DNA of 64,000 nucleotides from Schistocerca nitens (taxonomy: Eukaryota; Arthropoda; Insecta; Orthoptera; Acrididae). Below, one piece after another: positions 13,085 to 24,770 of the stretch. The notes beneath the pieces were generated by a model. The model saw only the letters and a list, made by a program, of their open reading frames with translations. It had not been told where the DNA came from and did no database searches. The stretch lies in assembly GCF_023898315.1 (NCBI RefSeq), contig NC_064617.1:710541202-710605201 (forward strand), read 5' to 3'. Position numbers and translations under genes: made by a program. Numbering within the stretch: position 1 is the stretch's first letter; every line of letters starts with the position of its first letter.

Positions 13085-13893
13085 CATGCTATAGAATTTT
13101 TCTTCCATTACAAACTTTTTTAGGGTTTCATGGAAAATCCTATCAGTTTTGAGGTTTTGTAATTCTCTTGGAAATCTTTTATTAACTTGATTCCAGAGTA
13201 TTTAGCTCCTTTTTTGAAAATTTGAAGTCTATGTGGAAAGTGCTGCAATTGGCTTCTGTTCCTTGCATTATGGGGACAAATAGTGTCATTGGTCACCAGT
13301 TTTGAGGGATATTGTATCGCAGTTCCAGTGGTCTTAAATATATACAGTGATGGAAATGTCAAACTATTAAGATCGTTGAAACAATTTCTATAAGATTGTT
13401 TCTGCCCCTTTTTCAATATAATTCAAATAGCTTTCTTCTGTAGTTCATTCCTGTCATGGTTTAGTTTCCCCATGCTGTGATTCCATATTGCACATATGGT
13501 TCAAAAAGTCCATGATAGGCAGTGCACAGAAGGTCTTGATAAGAATACTGACCCAGCTGTTTCAATACAAATAACACTGTTCTTAACTTATTGGAAACAG
13601 TGTTTATCTTCTGGCTCCAATTTAGCTCACTGTCTATCACTATATCTAAAAACTGAACTGAAGTAACTTCTTCCAGTCCTTTTTCATTTAGAAAACTCCC
13701 ATGTTCTCTCCTTTTTGTTTATTGTTGAAAATTGTGTACAAATTTTTTAAATTATTATTAACTCACTTTCTGTTAGAAATTATGTTGCTTTGTCGACTGA
13801 TATGAAAGTGTTTTTCTCAAGTGCTTCAGAACTGTTGGAAACATTGAGCATAGTCATATTATCTGCATACAGTATCTTTATTTTCACATGCAT
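13085..13893 (-). mobile_element. Jockey-type LINE, 3' part (split by RTE insertion)
   Basis: The minus strand reads 'KILYADNMTML' near 13880-13850, a form of the RT catalytic YADD box. It ends with a typical post-RT tail at 13416-13120 ('FNDLNSLTFPSLYI', 'CPHNARNRSQLQ', 'GAKYSGIKLI'). The upstream half of the same element continues at 16978-17560. The interruption is the RTE element at 13904-16967, inserted in the opposite orientation. Stops and frameshifts show that the element was dead. Confidence 0.8.
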
Positions 13894-13903
13894 TTGTATT
13901 ATT
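13894..13903 (+). repeat. Target site duplication, left copy
   Basis: TTGTATTATT immediately precedes the 5' end of the RTE element and is repeated exactly at 16968-16977 after its 3' tail. Confidence 0.85.
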
Positions 13904-14100
13904 GCTGTGATGGTACTGCGAACGGCTGAAAGCAAGGGGAAACTACAGCCGTAATCTTTCCCGAGGGCATGCAGCTTTACTGTATCGTTAAATGATGATA
14001 GCGTCCTCTTGGGCAAAATATTCCGGAGGTAAAATAGTCCCCCATTCGGATCTCCGGGCGGGGACTACTTAGGAGGACATCGTTATCAGGAGAAAGAAAA

Positions 14101-14869
14101 CTGGCGTTCTACGGATCAGAGCGTGGAATGTCAGATCCCTTAATCGGGCAGGTAGGTTAGAAAATTTAAAAAGGGAAATGGATAGGTTAAAGTTAGATAT
14201 AGTAGGAATTAGTGAAGTTCGATGGCAGGAGGAACAACTTTTGGTCAGGCAAATACAGGGTTATAAATACAAAATCAAATAGGGGTAATGCAGGAGTCGG
14301 TTTAATAATGAATAAAAAAAATAGGAGTGCGGGTAAGCTACTACAAACAGCATAGTGAATGCATTATTGTGGCCTAGATAGACACGAAGCCCACGTCTAC
14401 TACAGTAGTACAAGTTTATATGCCAACTAGCTCTGCAGATGACGAACAAATTGAAGAAATGTATGATGAAATAAAAGAAATTATTCAGATAGTGAAGGGA
14501 TATCAAAATTTAATAGTCATGGGTGACTGGGATTCAGTAGTAGGTAAAGGGAGAGAAGGAAACATAGTAGGTGAATATGGATTGGCTGTAAGAAATGAAA
14601 GAGGAAGCTGCCTGGTAGAATTTTGCACAGAGCACAACTTAATCATAGCTATCACTTGGTTCAAGAATCATAAAAGAAGGTTGTATACATGGAAGAAGCC
14701 TGGAGATACTGACAGGTTTCAGATAGATTATATAATGGTAAGACAGAGATTTAGGAACCAGGTTTTAAATTGTAAGACATTTTCAGGGGCAGATGTGAAC
14801 TCTGACCACAATATATTGGTTATGAACTGCAGATTGAAACTGAAGAAACTACAAAAAGGTGGGATTTAA
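14101..14869 (+). pseudogene. RTE endonuclease (EEP) domain, broken
   Basis: The translation begins with 'AWNVRSLNRAGRLENLKREM' and 'DIVGISEVRW', the N-terminal block of the apurinic-like nuclease in RTE elements. The C-terminal half is open at 14420-14869 and contains 'VMGDWDSVVG' (usually GDFN/GDWN) and 'SDHNILVM', the catalytic Asp-His pair. Stops between 14275 and 14390 separate the halves. The enzyme would nick target DNA to prime reverse transcription. It ends one frame away from the following RT frame, so a frameshift occurred near 14865. Confidence 0.8.
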
Positions 14870-14940
14870 GGAGATGGGACCTGGATAAACTGAAAGAACC
14901 AGAGGTTGTACAGAGTTTCAGGGAGAGCATAAGGGAACAA

Positions 14941-16953
14941 TTGACAGGAATGGGGGAAAGAAATACAGTAGAAGAAGAATGGGTAGCTCTGAGGGATGTA
15001 GTAGCGAAGGCAGCAGAGGATCAAGTAGGTAAAAAGACGAGGGCTAATAGAAATCCTTGGGTAACAGAAGAAATATTGAATTTAATTGATGAAAGGAGAA
15101 AATATAAAAATGCAGTAAATGAAGCAGGCAAAAAGGAATACAAAGGTCTCAAAAATGAGATCGACAGGAAGTGCAAAATGGCTAAGCAGGGATGGCTAGA
15201 GGACAAATGTAAGGATGTAGAGGCTTGTCTCACTAGGGGTAAGATAGATACTGCCTACAGGAAAATTGAAGAGACCTTTGGAGAGAAGAGAACCACTTGT
15301 ATGAATATCAAGAGCTCAGATGGCAACCCAGTTCTAAGCAAAGAAGGGAAGGCAGAAAGGTGGAAGGAGTATATAGAGGGATTATACAAGGGCGATGTAC
15401 TTGAGGACAATATTATGGAAATGGAAGAGGATGTAGATGAAGATGAAATGGAAGATACGATACTGCGTGAAGAGTTTGACAGAGCACTGAAAGACCTGAG
15501 TCAAAACAAGGCCCCGGGAGTAGACATCATTCCATTAGAACTACTGACGGCCTTTGGAGAGCCAGTCCTGACAAAACTCTACCATCTGGTGAGCAAGATG
15601 TATGAGATAGGCAAAATACCCTCAGACTTCAAGAAGAATATAATAATTCCAATCCCAAAGAAAGCAGGTGTTGACAGATGTGAAAATTACCGAACAATCA
15701 GTTTAATAAGTCACGGATGCAAAATACTGACACGAATTCTTTACAGACAAATGGAAAAACTGGTAGAAGCCGACCTCGGGGAAGATCAGTTTGGATTCCG
15801 TAGAAATATTGGAACATGTGAGGCAATGCTGACCCTATGTCTTATCTTGGAAGCTAGATTAAGGAAAGGCAAACCTATGTTTCTAGCATTTGTAGACTTA
15901 GAGAAAGCTTTTGACAATGTTGACTGGAATACTCTCTTTCAAATTCTGAAGGTGACAGGGGTAAAATACATGGAGCGAAAGGCTATTTATAATTTGTACA
16001 GAAACCAGATGGCTGTTATAAGAGGCGAGGGACATGAAAGGGAAGCAGTGGTCGGGAAGGGAGTGAGACAGGGTTGTAGCCTATCCCTGATGTTATTCAA
16101 TCTGTATATTGAGCAAGCAGTAAAGGAAACAAAAGAAAAATTCGGAGTAGGTATTAAAATCCATGGAGAAGAAATAAAAACTTTGAGGTTCGCTGATGAC
16201 ATTGTAATTCTGCCAGAGACAGCAAAGGACTTGGAGGAGCAGTTGAACGGAATGGATAGTGTCATGAAAGGAGGGTACAAGATGAACATCAACAAAAGCA
16301 AAACGAGGATAATGGAATGTAGTCGAATTAAGTTGGGTGATGCTGAGGGAATTAGATTAGGAAATGAGACACTTAACATAGTAAAGGAGTTTTGCTATTT
16401 GGGGAGCAAAATAACTGATGATGGTCGAACTAGAGAGGATATAAAATGTAGACTGGCAATGGCAAGGAAAGCGTTTCTGAAGAAGAGAAATTTGTTAACA
16501 TCGAGTATAGATTTAAGTGTCAGGAAGTCGTTTCTGAAAGTATTAGTATGGAGTGTAGCCATGTATGGAAGTGAAACATGGACGATAACTAGTTTTGACA
16601 AGAAGAGAATAGAAGCTTTCGAAATGTGGTGCTACAGAAGAATGCTGAAGATTAGATGGGTAGATCATATAACTAATGAGGAGGTATAGAATAGGATTGG
16701 GGAGAAGAGGAGCTTGTGGCACAACTTGACTAGAAGAAGGGAAACGTTGGTAGGACATGTTCTGAGGCATCAGGGGATCACCAATTTAGTATTGGAGGGC
16801 AGCGTGGAGGGTAATAATCATAGAGGGAGACCAAGAGATGAATACACTAAACAGATTCAGAAGGATGTAGGTTGCAATAGGTACTGGGAGATGAAGAAGC
16901 TTGCACAGGATAGAGTAGCATGGAGAGCTGCATCAAACCAGTCTCAGGACTGA
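14941..16953 (+). pseudogene. RTE reverse transcriptase, single nonsense codon near the end
   Basis: An open frame of 582 codons runs to a TAG at 16687-16689 and resumes in the same frame to 16953. Motifs in order: 'QNKAPGVDIIPLELL' (about residue 190), 'NYRTISLISHGCKILTRIL', 'EDQFGFRRNIGT', 'FVDLEKAFDNVDW', 'GVRQGCSLS', the catalytic 'FADDIVIL' (near 16190) and 'CYLGSKITDDG'. The C-terminus carries 'SETWT' and 'RRMLKIRWVDHITNEEV', as usual for RTE. Normally it copies the element's RNA at the nicked target site. The only obvious lesion in this frame is the late stop, so the copy is fairly young. Confidence 0.88.
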
Positions 16954-16967
16954 AGACCACAACAACA

Positions 16968-16977
16968 TTGTATTATT
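16968..16977 (+). repeat. Target site duplication, right copy
   Basis: TTGTATTATT directly after the CAACAACA tail, identical to 13894-13903. Confidence 0.85.
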
Positions 16978-17560
16978 TACAAAGAAATTGAAGAGGACAG
17001 GTCGCATTACAGATCCTTGAGGTATGCTATACATAATGCTCCTAACTTCTGGTCTGTATAAGTTGTTCATGATTTCATATTACTTCCTGATACTGAGATA
17101 TGATGTTACCCAGTCTGCTGCACATCCATGAAGACTAGTATTCTCTAGTTTCTTTACTAGGATTGAAAGATTAATTGTGTCAAACACCTTGGATAGGTCA
17201 AGAAAAACTCCAGAGATTGCAATCCTGTTCTCCAAGGCCTGTATAAGAAATTCTTTTAATGTTTCAACTTCTCTTTTCATTGATTTACATATCTGGCACC
17301 TGTACTACTCTGAAGTTACTATATCATTCTTTTCCAGGTAAGCACCTAGTCTGTTTAGTATAAGCATTTCTAATATTGTGGAGAATACTAAATATACTGG
17401 TCTGTAATTGTTAGGATTGGCATCTTTTCCCCTTTTTGTATACAGGCACTACTTTAATTAATTTAGGTTGATCAGGAAATACTCCTTTTTGGAATGAACA
17501 GATGACAGTATCCAATAGAGGTGCAATTATTTCTGCTGTCAAATTCACATCAATCATACA
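16978..17560 (-). mobile_element. Jockey-type LINE, RT palm part (other half of split element)
   Basis: The minus strand encodes 'SGVFLDLSKVFDTINLSIL' and 'WVTSYLSIRK' (17280-17080), then 'IPQGSVMRPVLFNFF' near 17040-16990. These are the RT blocks that precede the YADD box found at about 13880. The order and strand show that this and 13085-13893 were once one element. Upstream, 17560-17290 looks like more decayed RT fingers ('NYRPVYLVFSTILEMLI'-like reading). Not functional. Confidence 0.78.
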
Positions 17561-17904
17561 GGTTCACATTAATGTTAAAAAAAAAAACAACTTTGCAATT
17601 ACAAAATGATTACATTGATTTACAAGTTCTTAACATGATATTGATCATTAGACGATAAACCCTGACATCCAGTTGGACAAGATCAAATTAAATGAGTGTA
17701 TTGATACACTGAAGAAATACTCAGCTTAGACTGCTTTGTACTGAAAACTGTCTATTTCCACAATGACTTCTGGAAATAATGTTTTTTCACATTTTGCATT
17801 TATTGATTCCCTTACATCTAGCAGAGTAATCTTCTGGGGCAAATCAGCTAACCTCAATAATGTAATTATTGTGCAAAAATAATCATCAAGAGTATTATGG
17901 GGAA
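17561..17904. other. Intronic spacer, nothing recognised
   Basis: AT-rich, with a short A run at 17580-17588. No reading frame, tRNA-like box or inverted repeat was seen. Confidence 0.5.
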
Positions 17905-18760
17905 TAGAGATTAGATTAGATTAGATTATTTTTTCATTCCATAGATCCGTACTGAGGAGCTCCTCATGGATGTGGAACATGTAAATTATTTTTTTAAATT
18001 TTTTTTTAAAGCTGAAATAACAATACTAATAGTATGAATATATACATACATTATTTGTTTCTATTAAAAAATTCGTCAATGGAGTAGAATGAGTTGGCCA
18101 CTAGTAAGTCTTTCAGGCTCCTTTTAAACTGATCTTTATTTGTAACTAAATTTTTTATGTTTGCTGGCAAATTATTGAAGATGAGAGTTCCTGAGTAGTG
18201 GACCCCTTTTTGAACTAAAGTAAGTGCTTTTAAGTCCTTGTGCAGATCATTTTTGTTCCTGGTATTGTATGTATGAACTGAGCTGTTTGTTGGAAAAAGA
18301 GATACATTATTTAGGACAAATTTCATTAAGGAGTAAATATACTGAGAGGCAGTAGTTAGTATACTCAGTTCTTTGAAGAGGTTTCTACAGGAGGTCCGTG
18401 AATTTACTCTACAAATAATACGTATTACATGCTTTTGGACTCTGAAAACTTTTGTTTGACTTGAAGAGTTACCCAAAAATATTATCCCATATGACATTAT
18501 GGAATGAAAGTAGGCAAAGTATGCAAGCTTTTTCATTTTTATGTCGCCTATGTCTGCTAACACTCGAATTGCAAATACAGATTTGTCAAGGCATTTCTGC
18601 AATTCTGTGGTGTGCTCCTCCCAACTGAATTTATTATCAAGTTGTAATCCCAGGAATTTAGGACTGTCAATCTCTTCTATCTCTAGACAGCCTGATTTCT
18701 TGCAGAGACCTCCTGCAGTATCTTGGAATTCTTACACTTACTTTACAATGCATTAGACTT
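17905..18760 (-). mobile_element. LINE-C, 3' end (post-RT region and TAATC-repeat tail)
   Basis: A minus-strand frame at 18602-18051 (183 codons) reads 'FAYFHSIMSYGIIFLGNSS', 'RIICRVNSRTSCRNLFKELSILT' and 'YNTRNKNDLHKDL', the conserved region after the catalytic RT core of a Jockey-type LINE. Upstream (18750-18610) the frame is shifted but reads 'PKFLGLQLDNKFSWEEH'. The 3' terminus is a short tandem repeat seen on the plus strand as GATTA units at 17912-17926. The copy at 55606-58443 shares both the protein region and the tail. It is 5' truncated. Confidence 0.85.
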
Positions 18761-19774
18761 CTGTAATACTAATAAGAAAATGGTAAAAAAACATATCAAA
18801 ATTATCTGTGTCATACAAGACTGACATAAAAGATATAAAAGTATTCTCGTGTAGACTTCCTATTCCTGCATAGGGTACAAAGCAAAGCTCCATTTTCTGG
18901 ACAAAAATTAACTTCCTATTCTCAGCCACATGTAAAGCTATTGAGTTCTGTAGCAAATTCAAAATTAAATTAGAAGTTTACCTCATTAGTCAGTATATCT
19001 GTTTGAATGTTTGGGTACTGAGTATGCGTATCTCCATGAGAACTGTAGGAAATGTTGCGCCCCTGCCACCCTGCCCTGTACTCATCCCCCCTCCCCACCA
19101 CTCCTCCACTGGCTCCTAATTCTTACAGTACATATTAGCAGTTACCTTTCAACAATAATCAATATCTCCATGTCAACTGCTTGAATTAATATGTGAACGG
19201 TACCATGCAATGGAAAGAGGAGCATGTTTTTCCAAAGTAAAGACCTTTTGCTGATTTTAAAAGAAAGTGATCTGCAGCTCTTTTACGTCTAAATAGATTA
19301 TGATGGGGATATTTAACTAGTAATGTAAGCACAATATCATTACTGGTATATACTGATGCTGATTGTAGAAGTAACTTAGTATACCTGTATTCCTGCAGCA
19401 ATACATATTGTAAATCTTTCCAGAAACAAGAGGGTCTTCCAAAATGTGATCTATAATTAAATAGATGGAAAAAAGGAGCAGAGGACTTGCAAAAGGTGTT
19501 CTTTATTTGTTCCTGAAATTTTACAGTAAGCATCGATGGAAGACCATATGAAAGAGAAATTTTAACCAGGTCAACTGTTCTAAATAGTATGCAGAATATC
19601 ACCACTGTCACCAGCAGTAGCAACAGTAGCAGTAATTGAGCTTCAGAGAATCATTGTATTACATTTGTAGATGTTTTTTTGTGCACTTGTTGTTTATACC
19701 AAATAATTTAATGTCTTATTTATATACAATACGTCCCAAATTTGAATCATGATTTGTCACATTTTTAATCTACG
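18761..19774. other. Spacer with an unassigned 145-codon minus-strand frame
   Basis: An open frame runs on the minus strand from 19623 to 19186 with a hydrophobic start and a basic stretch ('LFRRKRAADHFLLKSAKG'). I do not recognise the sequence, see no convincing splice sites around it, and find its composition unlike the transporter exons. It may be decayed mobile-element coding sequence or chance. The rest shows no identifiable feature. Confidence 0.35.
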
Positions 19775-20110
19775 AGGATGTTTCAAATTAGCACACAGTC
19801 GACTGCACAGTGAAAATTAATTCTAGAAACAATCTCCTAGGTTTTGGCTAAACCATTTCTCTGTAATATCCTTTGTTCCTTGCTAGTCCTGCAAAGTGTA
19901 CAGAATAATTTCCATGAAGATTGTTAAAGTAAGAGGCGAAGTACTGACGAAATTGAAGCTATGAGTTTTGCTTGGCTGCTCAGTTGATGAGCACTTGCTC
20001 ATGACAGGCAAAGATGCCAGGTTTGAGTCTCGGCCTGGCATAAAATTTTCATTTGCTACAAAGTTTCAAATCAGCACACACTCTGCTGCAGATTGAAAAT
20101 TCATTCAGTA
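19775..20110 (+). repeat. tRNA-derived SINE, tandem arrangement
   Basis: The tail segment TTTCAAATYAGCACACA followed by a CTGCA and GAAAATT motif occurs twice in direct orientation (about 19786-19835 and 20064-20108). A tRNA-like body lies before the second tail: D-arm segment 'GTTGATGAGCACTTGC' near 19983 and B box GGTTTGAGTCT at 20020-20030. This fits two SINE units in tandem, the first keeping mainly its tail. Polymerase III transcription would start near 19960. The copy is diverged. Confidence 0.6.
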
Positions 20111-20650
20111 AACCTGTAGCCATTAAGCTGTCCTGGAATATATTTAATGTCCCACACACATTGCAAATATTGTAGGATGGTATGCAAAAGTGTTTTGTAG
20201 ACAGTCTTCTTTCCAGACTAACTGCAATTTTCCAGTATGTAGTCAAATAACTGAATTCTGCCATCTGCATTACCCATGACAGAGCCTATGTGACCATTTC
20301 CTTTCATATCCAAATAAACTGTTACATCTAGGTATTTTTAAGAGTTGACTGATTCCAACTGTGACTCACTGATATTATAGTCAAGAGATACTACTTTTCT
20401 GTGTTTCATGAAGGGCATAATATTACATTTCTAAACAGTTAATGCAAGTTGTCTATCTTTGCACTAATTTCAAAATTTATCAAGATCTGACTGGATAATT
20501 TTACAGATTATTTTAGATAGCTCTTCATTGTAGATAACTGTATTATATACAAAAAGTCTGAGATTACTAATAGTACTGTCTGTCAGGTCATGAACATACG
20601 ATATGAACAGCAAGGATCCCAATAAACTTCCCTATGTCACACTTAAACTC
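20111..20650 (-). mobile_element. LINE-A 3' fragment
   Basis: Matches, on the minus strand, the region between the FADD box and the 3' end of the LINE-A copies at 2353-3150 and 49890-50699. Shared blocks include the stretch near 20345-20400 (equivalent to 50495-50545) and 20460-20540 (equivalent to 50600-50695). Heavily decayed; no open frame. Confidence 0.7.
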
Positions 20651-20689
20651 ACTTTTTGTCCAAGATGACCCATTATGTCCTCCTTACCA

Positions 20690-21560
20690 AGAAATTTCCA
20701 GTACACACAAATTTATATAAATAAATGACTGGACAGACAAGGTGGGTAGCAATTTAGGGCTGTTTGCTGATGACACTGTGGTGTATAGGAAGGTGTCATT
20801 GTTGAGTGACTCTAGGAGGATACAAAATGATTTAGACAGAATTTCTAGTTGGTGAGATTAATGATGGCTTCCTCTAAATGTATAAATATGTAAGTTAATG
20901 TGGGTGAGCAGGAGAAACATTCCTATAATATTTGAATAAAGCATTAGTAATACGCTGCTTGACATAGTCACACTCATTATAAACCTGTGTTTAACATTGC
21001 AAAGTGATATGAAATCAAATGAGCGTATAAGGCTGGTTGTAGGAAAGGTGAATGGTCAACTTCTTTTTATTGGGAGAGAGTTTGGGAAAGTGTAAAGGAG
21101 ATGGCATACACAGAACTAGTCCTACCAATTCTTGAGTACTGCTCAAGTGTTTGGGATCTCCACCAAGTCAGATTAGAGGAAGACACTGGATGAGTTCAGA
21201 GCCATGCTGCTAGATTTGTTACAAGTAGGTTTGATCAGCACAGAAGTATTATACAAATGCTTCATGAACTCAAGTGGGAATCATTGGAACGAAGACAACA
21301 TTCTTTCCATGGGGTGCTTTCCAGTTAATCTGGAGAACTGGCATTTGAGGCCAACTGCAGAATTATTCTACTGCTGCCAATGTAAATTTTACATCAGAGC
21401 TGCAAAGATGAGAGAAAGTAGGTCACATATGGAGGCATATAGTCATTTTTCCCTCATTCTGTTTGCGAATGGAACAAGAAAGGAAATGACTGGTAGTGGT
21501 ATGTGGTACCAGAGCCAAGCACCATTTGGTGGCCAGCAGAATCTGTATGAAAATCAAACA
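20690..21560 (+). mobile_element. LINE fragment: RT catalytic box to C-terminus
   Basis: The plus strand reads 'GLFADDTVVYRKVSLL' near 20760-20800, the RT catalytic motif, then 'RIQNDLDRISSW'. At 21120-21290 it continues into the post-RT 'SHAARFVT' and 'MLHELKWES' region. The strand is opposite to the preceding fragment. Frames are interrupted by stops; it is probably the 3' half of a LINE-A-like copy. Confidence 0.72.
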
Positions 21561-21589
21561 ATGGAAAGTTTGGGTTTAAATATCAACAA

Positions 21590-21854
21590 TATTAGGAAAA
21601 GGATAGATTGCTACTCACAATAAAGTTGACACGTAGAGCTGCAGACAGGTGAAATGAAAACACTGTTACAGATTTAGCTTGAGGCCAAAGCTTACTTCAT
21701 AAAATAAAATGCACACACATTCACACAAGCAATCACACCTCAAACACACACACGAATACTATCCCTGGCAGCTCTGGTAGGAATGCAATTGTCATGTTGG
21801 AATGGGGCCAAGACAGCAGGGTACAGGTGAAAGAAGAGAAGAGTGCTGTCTGGT
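21590..21854 (+). mobile_element. Terminal fragment of the Penelope-like element
   Basis: Begins with AAGGATAGATTGCTACTC (near 21600), the same terminal motif found at 27657 at the left end of the larger Penelope-like copy. It continues with a CA-rich stretch (ACACACACA) characteristic of that terminal region. It contains no coding sequence and is truncated where LINE-A sequence begins. Confidence 0.55.
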
Positions 21855-24770
21855 AGAACATGCAGGGACTAGATTGTGGCATGACATGCCCGCCAGGTGT
21901 GGTGTATCAATCCTCATCGCAGGATGAGTGGTGGGTGATAATGTGTTTTGGTCACTTGAGGCAGATGGTCAATGTAGAAACTGGCCATCAGGCCTCACCG
22001 ATTCATCCTGTGAGTGGGCAGGTGACTGCACCTTTAGCAGAGTCTGAGCAGGCATACCGGGGGGCGGGGGGGGGGGGGGGGGTATTTGCTAGTTATTGGG
22101 AGCTCCAATGTTAGGTGCATTATATTGCCCCTTAGGAAACTGGAAAGAAAGCCAATGTGCACTTGGTTTGTCTGCTGGGCAGCCTCACCCAAGATGTGGA
22201 GGAGGCCTTACCTGTAACTATTGAGCATGCAGGGTGCACTTGTCTGCAAGTTGTGGCTCATGTCATCACCAATTATGCTTGTTGCTTGGATTGTGAGACC
22301 ATCCTAAGTTCATACAAAAGCTAGAGGAGGTGGTGAAGGCTATTGGCCTTGCAAGTGGGGTGCAAGCAGAGCTCAAAATTTGCAGAATTGTTCACAGAGT
22401 TGAACAGGGTCCTTTGTTTCAGAGCCACATGGAGGATCTTTGCTAAAGCTTTGTTGACTCTGTGACAGTCTTGGCTGCAGATTTCTGGATCTGCATTATT
22501 ATCTGGCACGTTGTAGGACTCCTCTTGATAAATCAGATGTACACTACACAAAGGAAACAATTTCTCAGATAGCAGATTACTTATAGAGTGGAGATAGGGG
22601 TTTTTAGGCTAGGCAGTAGCTTGAGGTACTCTGATGAAGGGTTGCCATTCGACACACAGATAGGGAAATCAGACCATGTTCAGAGTAAATATGCTTTAAC
22701 TGTCAAAAATTTGTCAGTAAATTGTTAAAATATTTGTAACAAAGTTCACAAATTTTCTATGGTCCAGGAAATTTCTCCTGCTGAAATTATTTTTGGGACT
22801 GAGAGCTGGCTGAAATCCAAAGTGGAAGGCTGTCAGATATTTAGCAAGTCATGCAATGTTTGTTGGAAAGGCAGATTAGACACTATAGGAAGGGTAGTGT
22901 AGATTGCAGTTGACAAAAATACTGTCTCTATTGAGGTTGAATTTGAGTATGACAGTGAAGTTACCTGGATGGGTATAACAGTTCTAGGTAAAATCAAGTT
23001 AACTGTTGGACATTTTTACTGGCCATATGATTTCAGAACCATTTAAAGTAAGACTACAGTCAGTAGAGCAGAAATATCCAGATCATGAAATACTAGTTGG
23101 AGGTGACTTTAACCTCCCAACTGCAGACTTGGAGTTATGAACAGACAGTCTAGTGAAGTACTTTTTAATGCATTTTCTAAAACTCACCTTGAGCAGCTAA
23201 GTTTTAGAACTTATAGCTACAAACATGCCTGACTGTATGATTGCAGAGACAGGCATTAGTGATCAAGATGTCATCATAGTGATGAAGGTGACAAAATTTA
23301 ATAAATCAATCAAGAAGGCTAGGAGAGTGTGTTTGCTGGAAAGGGCAGATCAGCAGTTGTTAGTATCCCACTGAGACAATGAAATGACACCATTTAGTAC
23401 CAGTACAATGGACGTAGAGGAGTTGTGGGCAAAGTTTAAACGGACTGTAAAATGTGCACTTGAGAAGTATGTGATGAGTAAGCAGACTAAGGATGGGAAA
23501 GGTCTGCAGTGGTTTAACAACAACATTCAGAAAATGGTGTGGAAGCAAAGACTGCTGCACTCTTGGTTCAAAAGAGAATGCACAAATGATGATAAGCAAA
23601 AGTTAGTAGAGATTCTTGCATTTGTCTGAAGGTTGATGCATGAAGCATACAACAACTGCCAGCATCACACCTCAAGAAGAGATCTTGCCAAGAACCCAAG
23701 AAAATTCTGGTCCTATGTAAAATCAGTAAAGTATAAAAGGCATCATTGATCAGTCTGGTGTGTCAGGTAGAAGACAGCAAAAGGTGAGCTGAATTTTTAA
23801 ATTTTGCATTTAAGAAATCTGTCATAGAGGAGAATCATATAAACATACCATTGTTTGATCATCGCACAGACTCCTGTAAGGAATGCATGGGAGTAGGCAT
23901 CCACAGCATAAAGAAACAATGGAAATAGTTGAAAACAAGTGAGTTACCAAGTCCAGATGGAATCACTGTTCAGTTATACAAAGAATATTCTACAGTACTG
24001 GGCCTTTACTTTGCTTGTATTTATCACAAATCTATTTCCCAACCAAAAGTCCCAAGCAACCGGAAAAAAGTGCAATGACTCCTGTACACAAGATAGAAGA
24101 ACAGATCTGAAAAATTAGAGATCAATATCCTTAACATAAGTTTGCTGCAGTATTCTTGAACATATTCTGAGTTTGAATACAATAAATTTACTGCTTCTAT
24201 CCACAGATTAGCATGGTTTTAGAAAGGATTGATTGTGTGAAACTCGGCTTCCCTTTTCTCACATGATGTGTTGGAAACTATGGATGAAGGGCAACAGGCA
24301 GAGTCCATATCCTTGGATTTCTGAAAAGCATTTGACATGGAACTCCCTGCAGACTGTTAAACTATTGACGAAGGTACCAGCAATGGAATAGGTACCCAAA
24401 CATGTAAATGGCTCAAAGACTTCTTAAGTAATAGAACTCAATATCTCGTCCTCAATGGAGAGTTTGCATCAGAGACAAGGGTATCATCAGAGTGCCCCTG
24501 GGAAGTGTGATAGAACTGCTATCATCCTGTATATACATAAATGATCTGATGGACAGGGTGAGCAGCACTCTGCAACAGTTTGCTGATGATCCTGTCATAT
24601 ACAGGAAAGTTTCATTATTGATGACTATAGGAAACACAGGATGACCTAGAATTTCTAATTGGTGTGATGAATGGCAGCTACCTCTAAATGTAGAAAAATG
24701 TAAGTCAGTTCAGATTGTGATTAAGCAAGCTGAGTATAATCTGCATTTTCATAAAAGAGAAAGGTTGGCC
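21855..24770 (+). mobile_element. LINE-A copy: ORF1, endonuclease and RT, degenerate
   Basis: The longest LINE-A copy here. 21860-22320 matches the ORF1 region of the deleted copy at 3180-3850. 22770-23130 reads 'FGTESWLKSKVEGCQ' and 'LVGGDFNLPTADLE' (endonuclease). 23384-23629 is the pre-RT linker, and 24120-24650 contains decayed RT blocks with 'FADDPVIYRKVS' near 24580. A G run interrupts ORF1 at 22060-22082. Numerous stops and frameshifts make it inactive. It is in the opposite orientation to the transporter gene, inside its last intron. Confidence 0.8.
22060..22082. repeat. Poly-G run
   Basis: A G-rich run broken by a single C, within LINE-A ORF1. Prone to length variation and sequencing error. 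Confidence 0.9.

Larger units (their letters stand above)
13904..16967 (+). mobile_element. RTE-clade non-LTR retrotransposon, near full length
   Basis: 3,064 bp bounded by a 10-bp target site duplication. It contains a short 5' UTR, an endonuclease/exonuclease/phosphatase domain ('AWNVRSLN', 'GISEVRW' from about 14120, then 14420-14869), a reverse transcriptase and a 3' end with a short CAACAACA tail. Single-frame architecture and a microsatellite tail instead of poly(A) are features of the RTE clade. It carries a frameshift between endonuclease and RT (near 14860-14940), stop codons around 14280-14380 and a nonsense codon at 16687, so it cannot be autonomous. Other copies in the window are at 1-2352, 42349-42935 and 51042-52222. 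Confidence 0.9.
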
